Source: SZUA-35 sp964351995 (GTDB lineage: Bacteria; Actinomycetota; Acidimicrobiia; Acidimicrobiales; SZUA-35). Taken from it: DNA of 64,000 nucleotides. Within the stretch, counting starts at the first letter, position 1; each line of letters opens with the position of its first letter. The stretch is taken from NCBI GenBank assembly GCA_964351995.1, contig CAYGQE010000006.1, positions 62,001-126,000 on the forward strand, in the 5' to 3' direction. The position numbers and the translations under genes were made by a program. A model generated the notes under the pieces. That model saw only the letters and a program-made list of their open reading frames with translations, did not search any database and was not told the origin of the DNA. Below, piece after piece: positions 15,484-23,595 of this stretch.

Positions 15484-16620
15484 TCAGATGCGGAGCGCTC
15501 GGAGAGATGCGATCGCCGCGGGGACGGCTGAACAGGCGGCATCGACATCGGCGGCTGTCGTTTGCCAGCCAACCGAGAGGCGCAACGAATGGTCGGCGGC
15601 CACGCCCATGGCCGCCAGCACCGGTGAAGGTTCGAAATCTTCCGATGCACATGCCGAGCCGGAGTGAGCGGCGATCCCTGCTTGATCGAGCGCGATCACA
15701 ATGGCTTGTGGTTCGACATCGGCGAGTCCAACACACACCAAGTGGGGGAGCCGGTGGTCGGGGTCCTCGGGGCCGAACACTTCCACGCCCTCGATGGAGG
15801 CGAACATCTCTCGAAGTCGATCGGTTGCGACTCGTGCCGCTGCCACTTCTGTCTGCCACGTGTCGGCCAGCTCGGCACACGCAGCGCCAAGCCCGACCGC
15901 AGCGACCGTGTTCTCCAGGCCGGCGCGACGCGCCCGTTCCTGAGCACCACCAACGAACAGCGGTTCAACTCGCAGACCCCGCTTCACCAACAGGGCGCCG
16001 CTGCCAGCGGGGCCGCCCAGCTTGTGGCCTGACATCGCAACGAACGCAGCGCCGGAGCTCTTGAAATCGAAGGCGACTCGCCCGAAGGCCTGTGCGCCGT
16101 CGACCAGCAGCGCAACGTTGCGCTCGGTACACAGGCTGCTCACTGTCTCGATGTCCTGAAAGGCGCCGACTTCGTGATTGCCGATTTGGCACACCACCAA
16201 GCTGACCTCGTTCCCGGCGCCGTGTTCGTGGTCGATGGCTTCGGCGATTGCTGCAGGATCCACCCGGCCGAATCGGTCGATCGGCACCATTCGGTGGGCG
16301 GTTCGTTCTGCGGTCAATCGCACCGCTGAGTGCTCCGCAGCGCTGAAGATGACGACCCCCGGTGTCTGCTCGGTTTGACCCCAGATCGCCATGGTGATTG
16401 CCTCGGTCGCCGATGACGTGAAAATCACCTCACGCGGTCGAGCGCCAACGAAGTCGGCGACCGAGACGCGAGCCAGCTCGAGTTGATGGCGCACCGTGAG
16501 CCCCTCGGTGTGCATTCGGCCGGGGTCGGCGGCTGGCACATCGAGTGACTGTTGCATAGCCAGTCGGGCGATCGGACGCAGCCGTGAGGTCGAGGCGGTG
16601 TCGAAATAGTGACGTGACAT
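15484..16620 (-). CDS. cysteine desulfurase (NifS/IscS-like class V aminotransferase)
   Basis: PLP enzyme that takes sulfur from cysteine as a protein persulfide for Fe-S cluster or thio-cofactor assembly. The pyridoxal lysine lies in MSGHKLGGPAG, the cofactor-binding histidine in AAEHSAV, and the mobile active-site cysteine in SGSACASEDFEPS; the GGGQE-like loop is FVGGAQERARRAGLENT. 378 residues, normal. ATG 16620 has AAGG five bases upstream. It is divergent from mrp, another Fe-S related gene, which supports a role in Fe-S biogenesis in this organism with several WhiB clusters. Confidence 0.92.
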   Translation of the reverse strand: MSRHYFDTASTSRLRPIARLAMQQSLDVPAADPGRMHTEGLTVRHQLELARVSVADFVGARPREVIFTSSATEAITMAIWGQTEQTPGVVIFSAAEHSAVRLTAERTAHRMVPIDRFGRVDPAAIAEAIDHEHGAGNEVSLVVCQIGNHEVGAFQDIETVSSLCTERNVALLVDGAQAFGRVAFDFKSSGAAFVAMSGHKLGGPAGSGALLVKRGLRVEPLFVGGAQERARRAGLENTVAAVGLGAACAELADTWQTEVAAARVATDRLREMFASIEGVEVFGPEDPDHRLPHLVCVGLADVEPQAIVIALDQAGIAAHSGSACASEDFEPSPVLAAMGVAADHSLRLSVGWQTTAADVDAACSAVPAAIASLRALRI

Positions 16621-16646
16621 GTGAGCCTTGCTCTCTCGGCCCGCGG

Positions 16647-16677
16647 TTGAGGCCACCACCGGGCAGCTCGGTAGTCT
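16647..16677 (+). promoter_or_regulatory. promoter of mrp (TTGAGG-N19-TAGTCT)
   Basis: -35-like TTGAGG at 16647-16652 and -10-like TAGTCT at 16672-16677 lie about 65 bases before the mrp start codon, which has its own AGGAG ribosome site, so this transcript has a leader, unlike most in the window. Confidence 0.45.
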
Positions 16678-16743
16678 ACGCCCACCCCTTCGTCAGAGGC
16701 TTGAGCGCGTGCTTCCGGCGGATCGACCCCTCTCAGGAGCACC

Positions 16744-17883
16744 GTGGCAATCACCAACGATGATGTGATCGAAGTCCTTCGACCTGTGGAAGACCCCGAG
16801 CTGCACCGCAGCATCGTGGATCTCGGCATGGTTCGGCGGGTTGACATCGCACTGCCTTCGGTGACCGTTGCCATTGACCTCACCATCGCCGGCTGCCCGC
16901 TGCGAGCTGAGATCAACAATCGCGTGGCCGGTGCGGTCAAGGCGCTCGACGGCGTCGAAGACGTCAACATCGAGTTCGGTGTCATGACCGACGAGCAGCG
17001 TGCTGCGCTGCGCCAGAACCTCCACGGCGACCCCGGCTCAACCGCTGGATCCACTCAAGCTCACGGTCACGCTGAAGGCCGAGCTGTTCCGTTCGCCCAG
17101 GCCGACAGCAACACGCGCGTCATCTTGGTGGCGTCCGGCAAGGGTGGCGTCGGCAAGAGCTCGGTCACCACCAACTTGTCGGTTGCGCTCGCCGCTCGTG
17201 GCAAGAAAGTCGCCATTGTCGACGCTGACGTCTGGGGCTTCTCGATTCCCCGCATGCTCGGCATCGACCGTGATCCCGTGATCATCGACGAGATGATCGT
17301 GCCGCCCGAAGCGCACGGCGTGCGCTGCATCTCGATGGGTTTCTTCGTCGAAGAGAACCAGCCCGTGATCTGGCGTGGCCCGATGCTCCACAAAGCACTC
17401 GAGCAGTTTCTCACCGATGTGTTCTGGGACGAGCCCGACTATCTCGTGGTCGACCTCCCGCCGGGCACGGGCGACATTGCGCTGTCCATCGCACAGTTCT
17501 TGCCTCGTGGCGAGATGATTGTGGTCACCACTCCGCAGCCGGCCGCTCAGCGTGTTGCCCAGCGGGCCGCCTACATGGCGCACAAGGTCAACATCAACGT
17601 GACGGGTGTGATCGAAAATATGAGCTGGTTCACCGGCGATGACGGCAAGAAATACGAGCTGTTCGGGGCCGGCGGTGGTGCAGAACTGGCCGCCGATCTC
17701 GACGTGCCGCTGCTCGGCCAGGTGCCGCTGGTCTCTGACCTTCGCGAAGGCTCCGACACCGGCAACCCGATCGCCGCTGATGTCGAGACCGAGTCGGCCA
17801 AGGTGTTCGCTGCGCTCGCCGAGAAGCTTGATGTCGAGATGGCGCCCAAGCGGCGCTACCGCTCAGAGCTCAAAGTCATCTAG
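16744..17883 (+). CDS. mrp: Mrp/NBP35-type P-loop ATPase (Fe-S carrier)
   Basis: 379-residue protein: an N-terminal DUF59/MIP18-like domain (about residues 1-85, with AGCPLRAEI) and a MinD-type ATPase with deviant Walker A SGKGGVGKSS near residue 133, switch motif DLPPGTGD and the C-terminal VIENMSWF. The CxxC pair used for the bridging Fe-S cluster in E. coli ApbC is missing after VIENMS (the segment reads WFTGDDGKKYELFG), as in other actinobacterial Mrp proteins, so cluster binding must differ or be absent. GTG 16744 has AGGAG 5 bases upstream. Divergent from the cysteine desulfurase. Confidence 0.92.
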   Translation: MAITNDDVIEVLRPVEDPELHRSIVDLGMVRRVDIALPSVTVAIDLTIAGCPLRAEINNRVAGAVKALDGVEDVNIEFGVMTDEQRAALRQNLHGDPGSTAGSTQAHGHAEGRAVPFAQADSNTRVILVASGKGGVGKSSVTTNLSVALAARGKKVAIVDADVWGFSIPRMLGIDRDPVIIDEMIVPPEAHGVRCISMGFFVEENQPVIWRGPMLHKALEQFLTDVFWDEPDYLVVDLPPGTGDIALSIAQFLPRGEMIVVTTPQPAAQRVAQRAAYMAHKVNINVTGVIENMSWFTGDDGKKYELFGAGGGAELAADLDVPLLGQVPLVSDLREGSDTGNPIAADVETESAKVFAALAEKLDVEMAPKRRYRSELKVI

Positions 17884-17888
17884 CAGCA

Positions 17889-17903
17889 CCGTCGTCTCGA
17901 CGG
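17889..17903 (+). terminator. short hairpin after mrp
   Basis: CCGTCG-TCT-CGACGG, a perfect 6-bp stem with a 3-base loop, starts six bases after the mrp stop. No T run follows, so its strength is doubtful. Confidence 0.45.
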
Positions 17904-18010
17904 ACGGTCATCCAAGCGACCAGGCCATCTCGCCCTTCAACCATTCAGCTCACCGATCGAGATCACGGGCTCGCTAGCCTCACGCCGATCGCAACAACTC
18001 AGGAGTCATC

Positions 18011-18244
18011 GTGGACGTAAGAATCGGTATCGCCGACAGCCCCCAGATCATTGAAGTCGACATGTCGGATGAGACCGATCGAGATGCGCTCAAAGCAACC
18101 GTGAATGCGGTGCTTGCCGGCACGACTCCGGTCCTCACCCTGGAAGATCGCAAGGGCAAAGAGCTCAACGTTCCCGGTAGCCGGGTGTCGTTCATCGAGA
18201 TCGGTGCGGCGGACGCAGAGCGCAAAATCGGTTTCGGCGCCTGA
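18011..18244 (+). CDS. DUF3107 small protein
   Basis: 77-residue protein of the actinobacteria-specific DUF3107 family (MDVRIGIADSPQIIEVD at the start, VPGSRVSFIEIG near the end). No enzymatic motif; the fold is probably a small alpha/beta sandwich. GTG 18011 is preceded by AGGAG, and TAGCCT at 17975-17980 is a plausible -10 element, so this gene has a normal leader. In this window it sits between mrp and the ArsA ATPases, all on one strand but separated by gaps of about 100 bases. Confidence 0.85.
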   Translation: MDVRIGIADSPQIIEVDMSDETDRDALKATVNAVLAGTTPVLTLEDRKGKELNVPGSRVSFIEIGAADAERKIGFGA

Positions 18245-18340
18245 TCGCTGCTGTCCAACAGCGGGGCCGCTCAAGCCATTCTGCGGTTCGGGCGGCGCTG
18301 CGATCCGACAATTCAGCGGCGCTGACGTCATGATCTTGCC

Positions 18341-19201
18341 GTGCTGAGACCCCTCACGATCGTCGCAGGAAAAGGTGGGGTCGGCCGATCGACCACGGCG
18401 GCGGCGCTGGCGTTGAACGCTGGCGTAGCCGGGAAGAAGGTGTTGGCCGTCGATGCCACCAGCGATGGTGGCCTTCGTGCTGCCTTGGCCACGGCGCATG
18501 CGGCCGAGCGCAGCACCGTAGAACTCCTCGAGCTCACCACAGATGAGGCGCTCGACGAGTACCTCAAGCTGTACCTGAAGGTCCCGATCCCGCCGTCTCG
18601 ACTGGGCCCGATCGCTCGGATCTTCGACTACGTGGCCATGGCAGCCCCCGGCGTGCGGGAGATCCTCACAATCGGCAAGATTGCCAATGAGGTCCGCCGA
18701 GGCGGGTGGGACGCCGTTGTGGTCGACGCTCCGGCCACCGGGCACGTGATCGAGCTGCTCGCAGCTCCCGAAACGCTGCAAGAACTCGTCAAGGTCGGGC
18801 CACTCACCGAGCAGACCCAGTGGATCTCTGACCTGCTCCGGAACCCTGCGATCAGCGGTGTCGTCACCGTCACGACGTCGGAAGCCCTGCCGGTCAGCGA
18901 GTCGCTCGAACTGCTCGAGCGACTGATCGAGACTACGCAGGTCGACCCCATCGGGTTCGTCGTCAACCGGCTCCCCGATCTTCTCGACGAGGCCGGTTAT
19001 GCCGAGGCCGAGCGACTGCTCGACACCCTGTCGGCCGATGATCCACTGGCCCGGGCGGTTGGCACCGTTGCCCACCGATCAGCGGCCGCTGTCACCGAGC
19101 TCGATCGGTTGTCTGATCTCGATCTGGGGCTGACCTGGGTACCAGAGTCAGCCGAGCCATTGGCCGCCGTTCGTTCGGCTCTCGCCGAGGTCGACGCATG
19201 A
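18341..19201 (+). CDS. ArsA/Get3-family ATPase, first subunit
   Basis: 286-residue anion-transporter-type ATPase related to mycobacterial Rv3679/Rv3680 (BagA/BagB). Walker A reads GKGGVGRSTT: the signature lysine of the deviant P loop (second position) is present but the phosphate-binding lysine is replaced by arginine. Walker B/switch DAPATGHVIELL follows around residue 131. GTG 18341 has CATGAT 6 bases upstream (leaderless). The stop overlaps the second subunit by 4 bases. The pair probably forms a heterodimer; see the complementary loss in the next gene. Confidence 0.85.
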   Translation: MLRPLTIVAGKGGVGRSTTAAALALNAGVAGKKVLAVDATSDGGLRAALATAHAAERSTVELLELTTDEALDEYLKLYLKVPIPPSRLGPIARIFDYVAMAAPGVREILTIGKIANEVRRGGWDAVVVDAPATGHVIELLAAPETLQELVKVGPLTEQTQWISDLLRNPAISGVVTVTTSEALPVSESLELLERLIETTQVDPIGFVVNRLPDLLDEAGYAEAERLLDTLSADDPLARAVGTVAHRSAAAVTELDRLSDLDLGLTWVPESAEPLAAVRSALAEVDA

Positions 19202-20253
19202 GCAAGAAGAAGCCCAAGAACGAGACACAGAGTTCGGTTGACGAACTTCTCGCCACTGCCAGCGTCTTGTTGGTGGCCGGTCCCGGGGGAGTGGGCAAGA
19301 CCACGCTGTCGGCATCGCTTGCGGCCCGGGCCGCTCGGGACCATGGCCGACGGGCCCTCGTGGTCACGGTCGACCCCGCCAGGCGCCTCGCCGATGCGCT
19401 CAGCATTTCGGCCTCCGACGAGGCCATGTTGGTGCCTGTGGGCGATGGCGACGGCAGGCTCTGGGCCCGCATGATCGACATGTCGTCGAGCTGGGATGAG
19501 CTCGTGGAGCGGACCGCTCCCGATGTCGAGACAGCGGATGCGCTGCTGCGAAATCGTCTTTACCGTACGCTCACGCAACGGTTCGTGCAGAGCCACGACT
19601 ACATCGCGCTCGACCATCTCGTTGACCTTGCTGCTGATCGTCGCTACGACCTTGTCGTGGTTGACACGCCGCCGTCGGTGCACGCCCTCGACATCCTCGA
19701 TGCGCCCGACAAGATGGCCGACTTCTTCGGCAGCCGCCTGCTGCGCTGGTTGATTGCCCCCTACGGCAGCCGAGTGGTGCAGGTCGCAGCCAAGCCGTTC
19801 CTCAGCGTTGCTGAACGCTTGCTCGGTGGGCCGTTCCTGTCTGAGATCACTGAGTTCTTCTGGTTGTTCTCCAAGTTGCAGGACGAGTTCGCCGACCGGC
19901 TCGATGTTGTGCGGCGCCAGCTCGCCGACCCGTCCACCAGCTATCTCGTTGTGCACACGCCCGAGGCCATCCCGACCCAGCGAGCCGATGCCCTCATCGC
20001 CGAGCTTGCCCGCCGCGGTCACGCCGCATCGCTGCGATTGGTCAACCGAGCGCTCGATCGGGACATCGCTGATCTCGATGGCCGACTCGACGAGATCGAG
20101 AATCCTGACTTGCGAGACGCCGTGGCCGACATCTCCGCTGCTGCCGCCCGCCAACTGGCCGATCGCGATGGGGCAGTGCCGTCGTTCTACGTCGGCAACA
20201 GCGACGTGCCGATCGAGAACGTGAACGTTTTGGCCGATCTTCTCGATTCCTGA
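19198..20253 (+). CDS. ArsA/Get3-family ATPase, second subunit
   Basis: 351-residue partner. Walker A reads GPGGVGKTTL: here the phosphate-binding lysine is kept and the deviant signature lysine is replaced by proline, the reverse of the first subunit. Switch region VVDTPPSVHALDIL near residue 155 and the alpha-helical insert (SRLLRWLIAPYGSRVVQ) resemble the ArsA/BagB region. Starts with a lysine-rich MSKKKPKN. In mycobacteria such paired ATPases lie beside a whiB gene and protect against membrane or glycerol-linked stress; a cytosolic client-protein role is inferred by analogy with Get3. Confidence 0.85.
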   Translation: MSKKKPKNETQSSVDELLATASVLLVAGPGGVGKTTLSASLAARAARDHGRRALVVTVDPARRLADALSISASDEAMLVPVGDGDGRLWARMIDMSSSWDELVERTAPDVETADALLRNRLYRTLTQRFVQSHDYIALDHLVDLAADRRYDLVVVDTPPSVHALDILDAPDKMADFFGSRLLRWLIAPYGSRVVQVAAKPFLSVAERLLGGPFLSEITEFFWLFSKLQDEFADRLDVVRRQLADPSTSYLVVHTPEAIPTQRADALIAELARRGHAASLRLVNRALDRDIADLDGRLDEIENPDLRDAVADISAAAARQLADRDGAVPSFYVGNSDVPIENVNVLADLLDS

Positions 20254-20284
20254 CCGCCTCGCTGGGGTTGTGGCCGGGACAAAA

Positions 20285-20315
20285 AGGAGTCGCAAAGCGC
20301 TCCGGTCTGACTCCT
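20285..20315. terminator. terminator hairpin between convergent genes
   Basis: AGGAGTC (20285-20291) pairs with GACTCCT (20309-20315) in the 77-bp gap between the second ArsA gene and the convergent hydrolase. The right arm runs into the 16-mer shared, inverted, with 15430-15445. Confidence 0.6.
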
Positions 20316-20330
20316 CCCAAGTTGGCGGGG

Positions 20331-20987
20331 TCAGTCGTCGTGTTCGATGCGGGAGAACGCGGTCAACACCGCGACGAACGGCTCGAGGAAATCGGCGAAG
20401 GCGTCGTCGGTCGGCTCGGGGCTACCGCCGACGAGGATGGCGTCGGGAATGATGTCGAGTAACTCGAACACCGTTGCTCGCTGGTGAACCTTGTTCTCGG
20501 GAAGCGAGGGATAGATCACGACCTCGTGCGCGAGATCGGCGAGCTCGTCGCCCGTGGCCCCGCGGATGGGAAAGCCTTCCAGAAGCGCAACGGCGGCATC
20601 ATCGTCGTGGGTGTCGGCGATGATGACCCTGGCGAGCTCATCGACGACCGGGTCGCCAGCCGTCGCTGGCCAACACAGCATGGTTCGAGCCACGAGCTCG
20701 GGTCGATCCAGCACGAGGCGCATGGCTGCGCTGCATCCGTTCGACCCAGCGACAAGGGCAACCCGTTGAAGGCCCGCAGTCTCGATTGTTGCTGCGAGAG
20801 CTTCGGCTTCTCCAATCCACGACGTGGGCTCGGCGGGCCGCTCGTGCACGACCACCTCGACGCCGCCCTTGCTCAGAGCGCCGGCAACACCCGTAGCGAC
20901 CCAGAAGTCCGCAGCGGTCATGAGGGGGTCGTCGTACAAGCCGCCGGGAACCAGAACGATCGGCAGCAGCTCGGGCAGGTGCATCAT
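20331..20987 (-). CDS. alpha/beta hydrolase
   Basis: 218-residue hydrolase-fold protein: oxyanion strand PIVLVPGGLYDD, nucleophile elbow VAGSNGCSAAM (an A-G-S-N-G variant of GxSxG) and a late acidic residue in ILVGGSPEPTDD; the expected catalytic histidine is probably in FSRIEHDD at the very C terminus or near KVHQR. Most similar in layout to small esterase/menaquinone-like hydrolases; substrate unknown. GACAAT is exactly 6 bases before ATG 20987 (leaderless). Divergent from the following pair of genes. Confidence 0.72.
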   Translation of the reverse strand: MMHLPELLPIVLVPGGLYDDPLMTAADFWVATGVAGALSKGGVEVVVHERPAEPTSWIGEAEALAATIETAGLQRVALVAGSNGCSAAMRLVLDRPELVARTMLCWPATAGDPVVDELARVIIADTHDDDAAVALLEGFPIRGATGDELADLAHEVVIYPSLPENKVHQRATVFELLDIIPDAILVGGSPEPTDDAFADFLEPFVAVLTAFSRIEHDD

Positions 20988-21087
20988 GTCCGGATTGTCG
21001 CAGGGCCCAGTCGTCCCCAGATGGATGCCTCGAACTGGGCCGACGGCTGCGTTGTCTGCATCCCGGCTCGGTGCCATGCTGGCGCCG

Positions 21088-21453
21088 ATGCCAGACGCCC
21101 CGACCTCCTCGCTGCTCGAATGGTTTGCTGAACACGAACCCGAGCACACACATCGCGCTGGGTCGCTTGTCTTTGTCGACCTGGCAGCGATCGGGCCTGT
21201 CATCGACCGCGCCGAAGCGGCGGGAATGTCCATCCGGCAGGCTCGAGGCTTCGCTGTCGTTGACGACCTGGCCCGACCCGTCCAGGGTCAGCAGCTTGAA
21301 CCAACGGTCGACGCCCTGCTCGACTGCGAGACGCCCAGCGGGTCGACCTGCGGCGCCGTCCGACGGGCATTGCGCGGCGTCTGGGCGGCCAACCCGCCAA
21401 GCGTCGGGCGCCACATGGTGTTGCTGACCTTCGATGACAACGGCGCCGTTTGA
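21088..21453 (+). CDS. hypothetical protein coupled to the PdtaS-like kinase
   Basis: Not recognised. 121 residues, mixed alpha/beta, with PVIDRAEAAGMSIRQARGFAVVDD and two cysteines in the DCETPSGSTCGAV segment. ATG 21088 has CATGCT 7 bases upstream. The last base of its TGA stop is the first base of the kinase ATG (TGATG), so the two proteins are translationally coupled and may work together. No membrane segment or signal peptide. Could be a sensor accessory or an unrelated cotranscribed gene. Confidence 0.65.
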   Translation: MPDAPTSSLLEWFAEHEPEHTHRAGSLVFVDLAAIGPVIDRAEAAGMSIRQARGFAVVDDLARPVQGQQLEPTVDALLDCETPSGSTCGAVRRALRGVWAANPPSVGRHMVLLTFDDNGAV

Positions 21454-22913
21454 TGGCATCGTTACGTGATCTGGTCAGGCAACACGGCCACCTCGAAAGC
21501 GAGCAGGTCCAGCATCTTCGCAACCTCGTTGCGTCGTGGGCACTTCTGGCCGACCTCAGCTTTGCCGACCTCTCGCTCCTTGTGCCTGCCGCCCAGTCGA
21601 GCGAGCATCGCTTCTTCGTGGCCGGCCATGTGCGTCCGGCCACGTCGCAAACGCTCTACCGAGATGACCAAGTGGGCCGCTTCCTGGGCACGGGCGAACG
21701 TCCGATCGTCGCCGAGTGCTGGGAGACGCAGCGACCAGCGGAGGGCATCAGCGAAGTTGACGGCGTGAGATTCTCGGTGCAGGCCATCCCGGTGTGTCAC
21801 GACGGCAAGATCATCGCCGTCCTCGCTGCTGATGCTCCGGTTCGAGCCGATGCTGAACGAAGCGAAGTCGAGCGGGCCTATCGCTCGGTCTTCGAGTCGT
21901 TCGCCTTGATGGTGGGCGACGGCAGCTTCCCTTACGAATCGGATCAGCGCTCCGAGCCCTCCGTGCGGGTCGGCGACGGTGCCATCGTGATGGATCGTGC
22001 CGCCCGGATCCAGTTCACGTCACCGAACGCCGTCAGCGCGCTCCACCGGCTTGGTTTCCACTCCAACGCCGTTGGTCGGAGTGCCGATGACATCGGTATC
22101 CAGGCCGACGTCATCCGTACGGCCTTCAGTCTGCTCGTGCCCGTCACTCAAGAGCTCGAGCGGGGATCGGCAACCGCCATCCACGCCAGGGTGCTGCCCT
22201 TGATCGAGGGCAACCACGCCTCGGGCGCGCTTGTGCTGTTGCGCGATGTCTCTGACCTGCGGGAACAGGAGCGCCGGTTGGTCTCGATGGATGCCACCAT
22301 CCGCGAGATCCATCACCGGGTGAAGAACAACCTGCAGACGGTTTCGTCGCTGCTCCGTCTCCAGGGGCGACGGCTCGAGTCTGGCGAAGCAAAGTCGGCG
22401 ATCGACGAGTCGGTGCGCCGCATCCGATCGATTGCGCTGGTCCACGAGATCCTGGCGCAGGACGGTGGCGACGACGTCCGCTTCCTCGACGTCGCCGTGC
22501 CGATCACCCAGATGGTCGAACAAGCGCTGGTCTCTCCCGATCGTCCGGTCACCATCCGGTTTGTCGGTGACGGCCCCACCCTGCCCGCTTCGGTGTCTTC
22601 CTCTCTGGCCGTCGTCCTGACCGAGCTGCTCCAAAACGCCGTCGAGCACGGCTATCCGCCAGGAAGCAACGGGGGGCGGGTCACGATCGAGTTGCAGAGC
22701 ACCGCTCGAGGCATCACCGTGCGTGTGCACGACGATGGCGTTGGTCTGCCGCCAGGTTTTGACCTGTCAGCCTCTGACGGGCTTGGCCTGACCATTGCGC
22801 AAACGCTGGCGTCGGGTGATCTCGGGGGAGAGCTGTCACTGCGACCTGCTGCCCACGGCGACGGCACGATCGCTGAGATTCGCGCTGAGTTCGACGACCA
22901 AGACACCGTCTGA
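21453..22913 (+). CDS. pdtaS: PdtaS-type sensor histidine kinase (HisKA_2/HWE-like)
   Basis: Soluble kinase of 486 residues with an N-terminal GAF-like domain (about 1-150), a PAS domain (about 160-270), a HisKA_2 dimerisation region with the phospho-acceptor in REIHHRVKNNLQTVSSLLRL near residue 285, and an HATPase with NAVEHG, DDGVGLP and GLGLTIA boxes. Its partner in mycobacteria is the RNA-binding regulator PdtaR, not present here. The order pdtaS next to a convergent whiB1 matches the mycobacterial Rv3220c-Rv3219 neighbourhood, from general knowledge. Start ATG 21453 overlaps the preceding stop. Confidence 0.9.
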   Translation: MASLRDLVRQHGHLESEQVQHLRNLVASWALLADLSFADLSLLVPAAQSSEHRFFVAGHVRPATSQTLYRDDQVGRFLGTGERPIVAECWETQRPAEGISEVDGVRFSVQAIPVCHDGKIIAVLAADAPVRADAERSEVERAYRSVFESFALMVGDGSFPYESDQRSEPSVRVGDGAIVMDRAARIQFTSPNAVSALHRLGFHSNAVGRSADDIGIQADVIRTAFSLLVPVTQELERGSATAIHARVLPLIEGNHASGALVLLRDVSDLREQERRLVSMDATIREIHHRVKNNLQTVSSLLRLQGRRLESGEAKSAIDESVRRIRSIALVHEILAQDGGDDVRFLDVAVPITQMVEQALVSPDRPVTIRFVGDGPTLPASVSSSLAVVLTELLQNAVEHGYPPGSNGGRVTIELQSTARGITVRVHDDGVGLPPGFDLSASDGLGLTIAQTLASGDLGGELSLRPAAHGDGTIAEIRAEFDDQDTV

Positions 22914-22940
22914 TGTCGTCGGTGCGTCGTGGACGCGAAC

Positions 22941-22965
22941 GAGCCGGCCTCATCGAGGCCGGCTC
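22941..22965. terminator. perfect 11-bp hairpin terminator
   Basis: GAGCCGGCCTC (22941-22951) and GAGGCCGGCTC (22955-22965) pair perfectly with a 3-base loop between the convergent pdtaS and whiB genes; followed on the plus strand by GCTTCCGTTC. Confidence 0.8.
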
Positions 22966-22997
22966 GCTTCCGTTCAGTTCGTTCAGATCGTGAGGTG

Positions 22998-23414
22998 TCA
23001 GACAGCGGTGCGGCGACGACGGCCAAGGTAGGTGCGACGCAGCTGGCGGCGCTCCTCTTCGGACGTGCCTCCCCAGATGCCGGTGTCCTGATTCGTTCGC
23101 AGGGCGAACTCGAGGCAGGCGAGTTGCGCTGGGCAGCTGTTGCAGACCTGCTTGGCTTCATCGATCTGCTCGAGTGCGCTACCTGTGGTGCCGACCGGGA
23201 AGAAGAGATCGGGATCGGTGTCGCAACACGACGCCGTGGAGCGCCAGCTGAGGTCACTCGTGGTGTTCGGAGTGTTCGCAACCTTCTGAGCGATGCGCTC
23301 GGCCATTGCGGGAATGGCACCCGTCATCGTCATCTGGTTGGCGATGATCCGGTGTTTTTCCGCAATCAGTCGATCGTGTCCAACGTCGTCGGTGGGGGTA
23401 TCGAATGTGGTCAC
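22998..23414 (-). CDS. whiB1: WhiB family [4Fe-4S] regulator (WhiB1-like)
   Basis: 138-residue redox or NO-sensitive transcription factor that partners with the primary sigma factor. Cluster ligands: C63 or C64 (adjacent cysteines in SCCDTDPDLFF), C91, C94 and C100 in CNSCPAQLAC; the sigma-contact turn is GIWGGTSEEER and the tail is a basic AT-hook-like GRRRRTAV. An N-terminal extension of about 50 residues is longer than in mycobacterial WhiB1. GTG 23414 is supported by GGAGG 4 bases upstream. A palindrome-rich promoter region lies upstream. Confidence 0.92.
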   Translation of the reverse strand: MTTFDTPTDDVGHDRLIAEKHRIIANQMTMTGAIPAMAERIAQKVANTPNTTSDLSWRSTASCCDTDPDLFFPVGTTGSALEQIDEAKQVCNSCPAQLACLEFALRTNQDTGIWGGTSEEERRQLRRTYLGRRRRTAV

Positions 23415-23478
23415 GCGGCCTCCAGATCATGTCGATGGCGGCGGTGCCGTCGACGGGAAGACAGTACCGAGTACTTCG

Positions 23479-23542
23479 ACTCTCGTAAAGAGTATGGGAA
23501 AAGATCTTTTCGATTCCCTTACCCCTGACTGACGAAGTCAGT
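23479..23542. promoter_or_regulatory. palindromes in the whiB1 upstream region
   Basis: Three inverted repeats occur in 64 bp: ACTCT-N5-AGAGT (23479-23493), the perfect 14-mer GAAAAGATCTTTTC (23498-23511) and ACTGAC-GAA-GTCAGT (23528-23542). On the minus strand TACTCT, overlapping the first repeat, could be the whiB1 -10 with the 14-mer in the spacer. The third repeat is followed by two degenerate 20-21 bp direct repeats (23537-23577). Confidence 0.5.
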
Positions 23543-23595
23543 GCGACCGAGTCCGAGGTCAGCGCAAGCGAGTCAAGGTCTGACAGACTCTTCCG

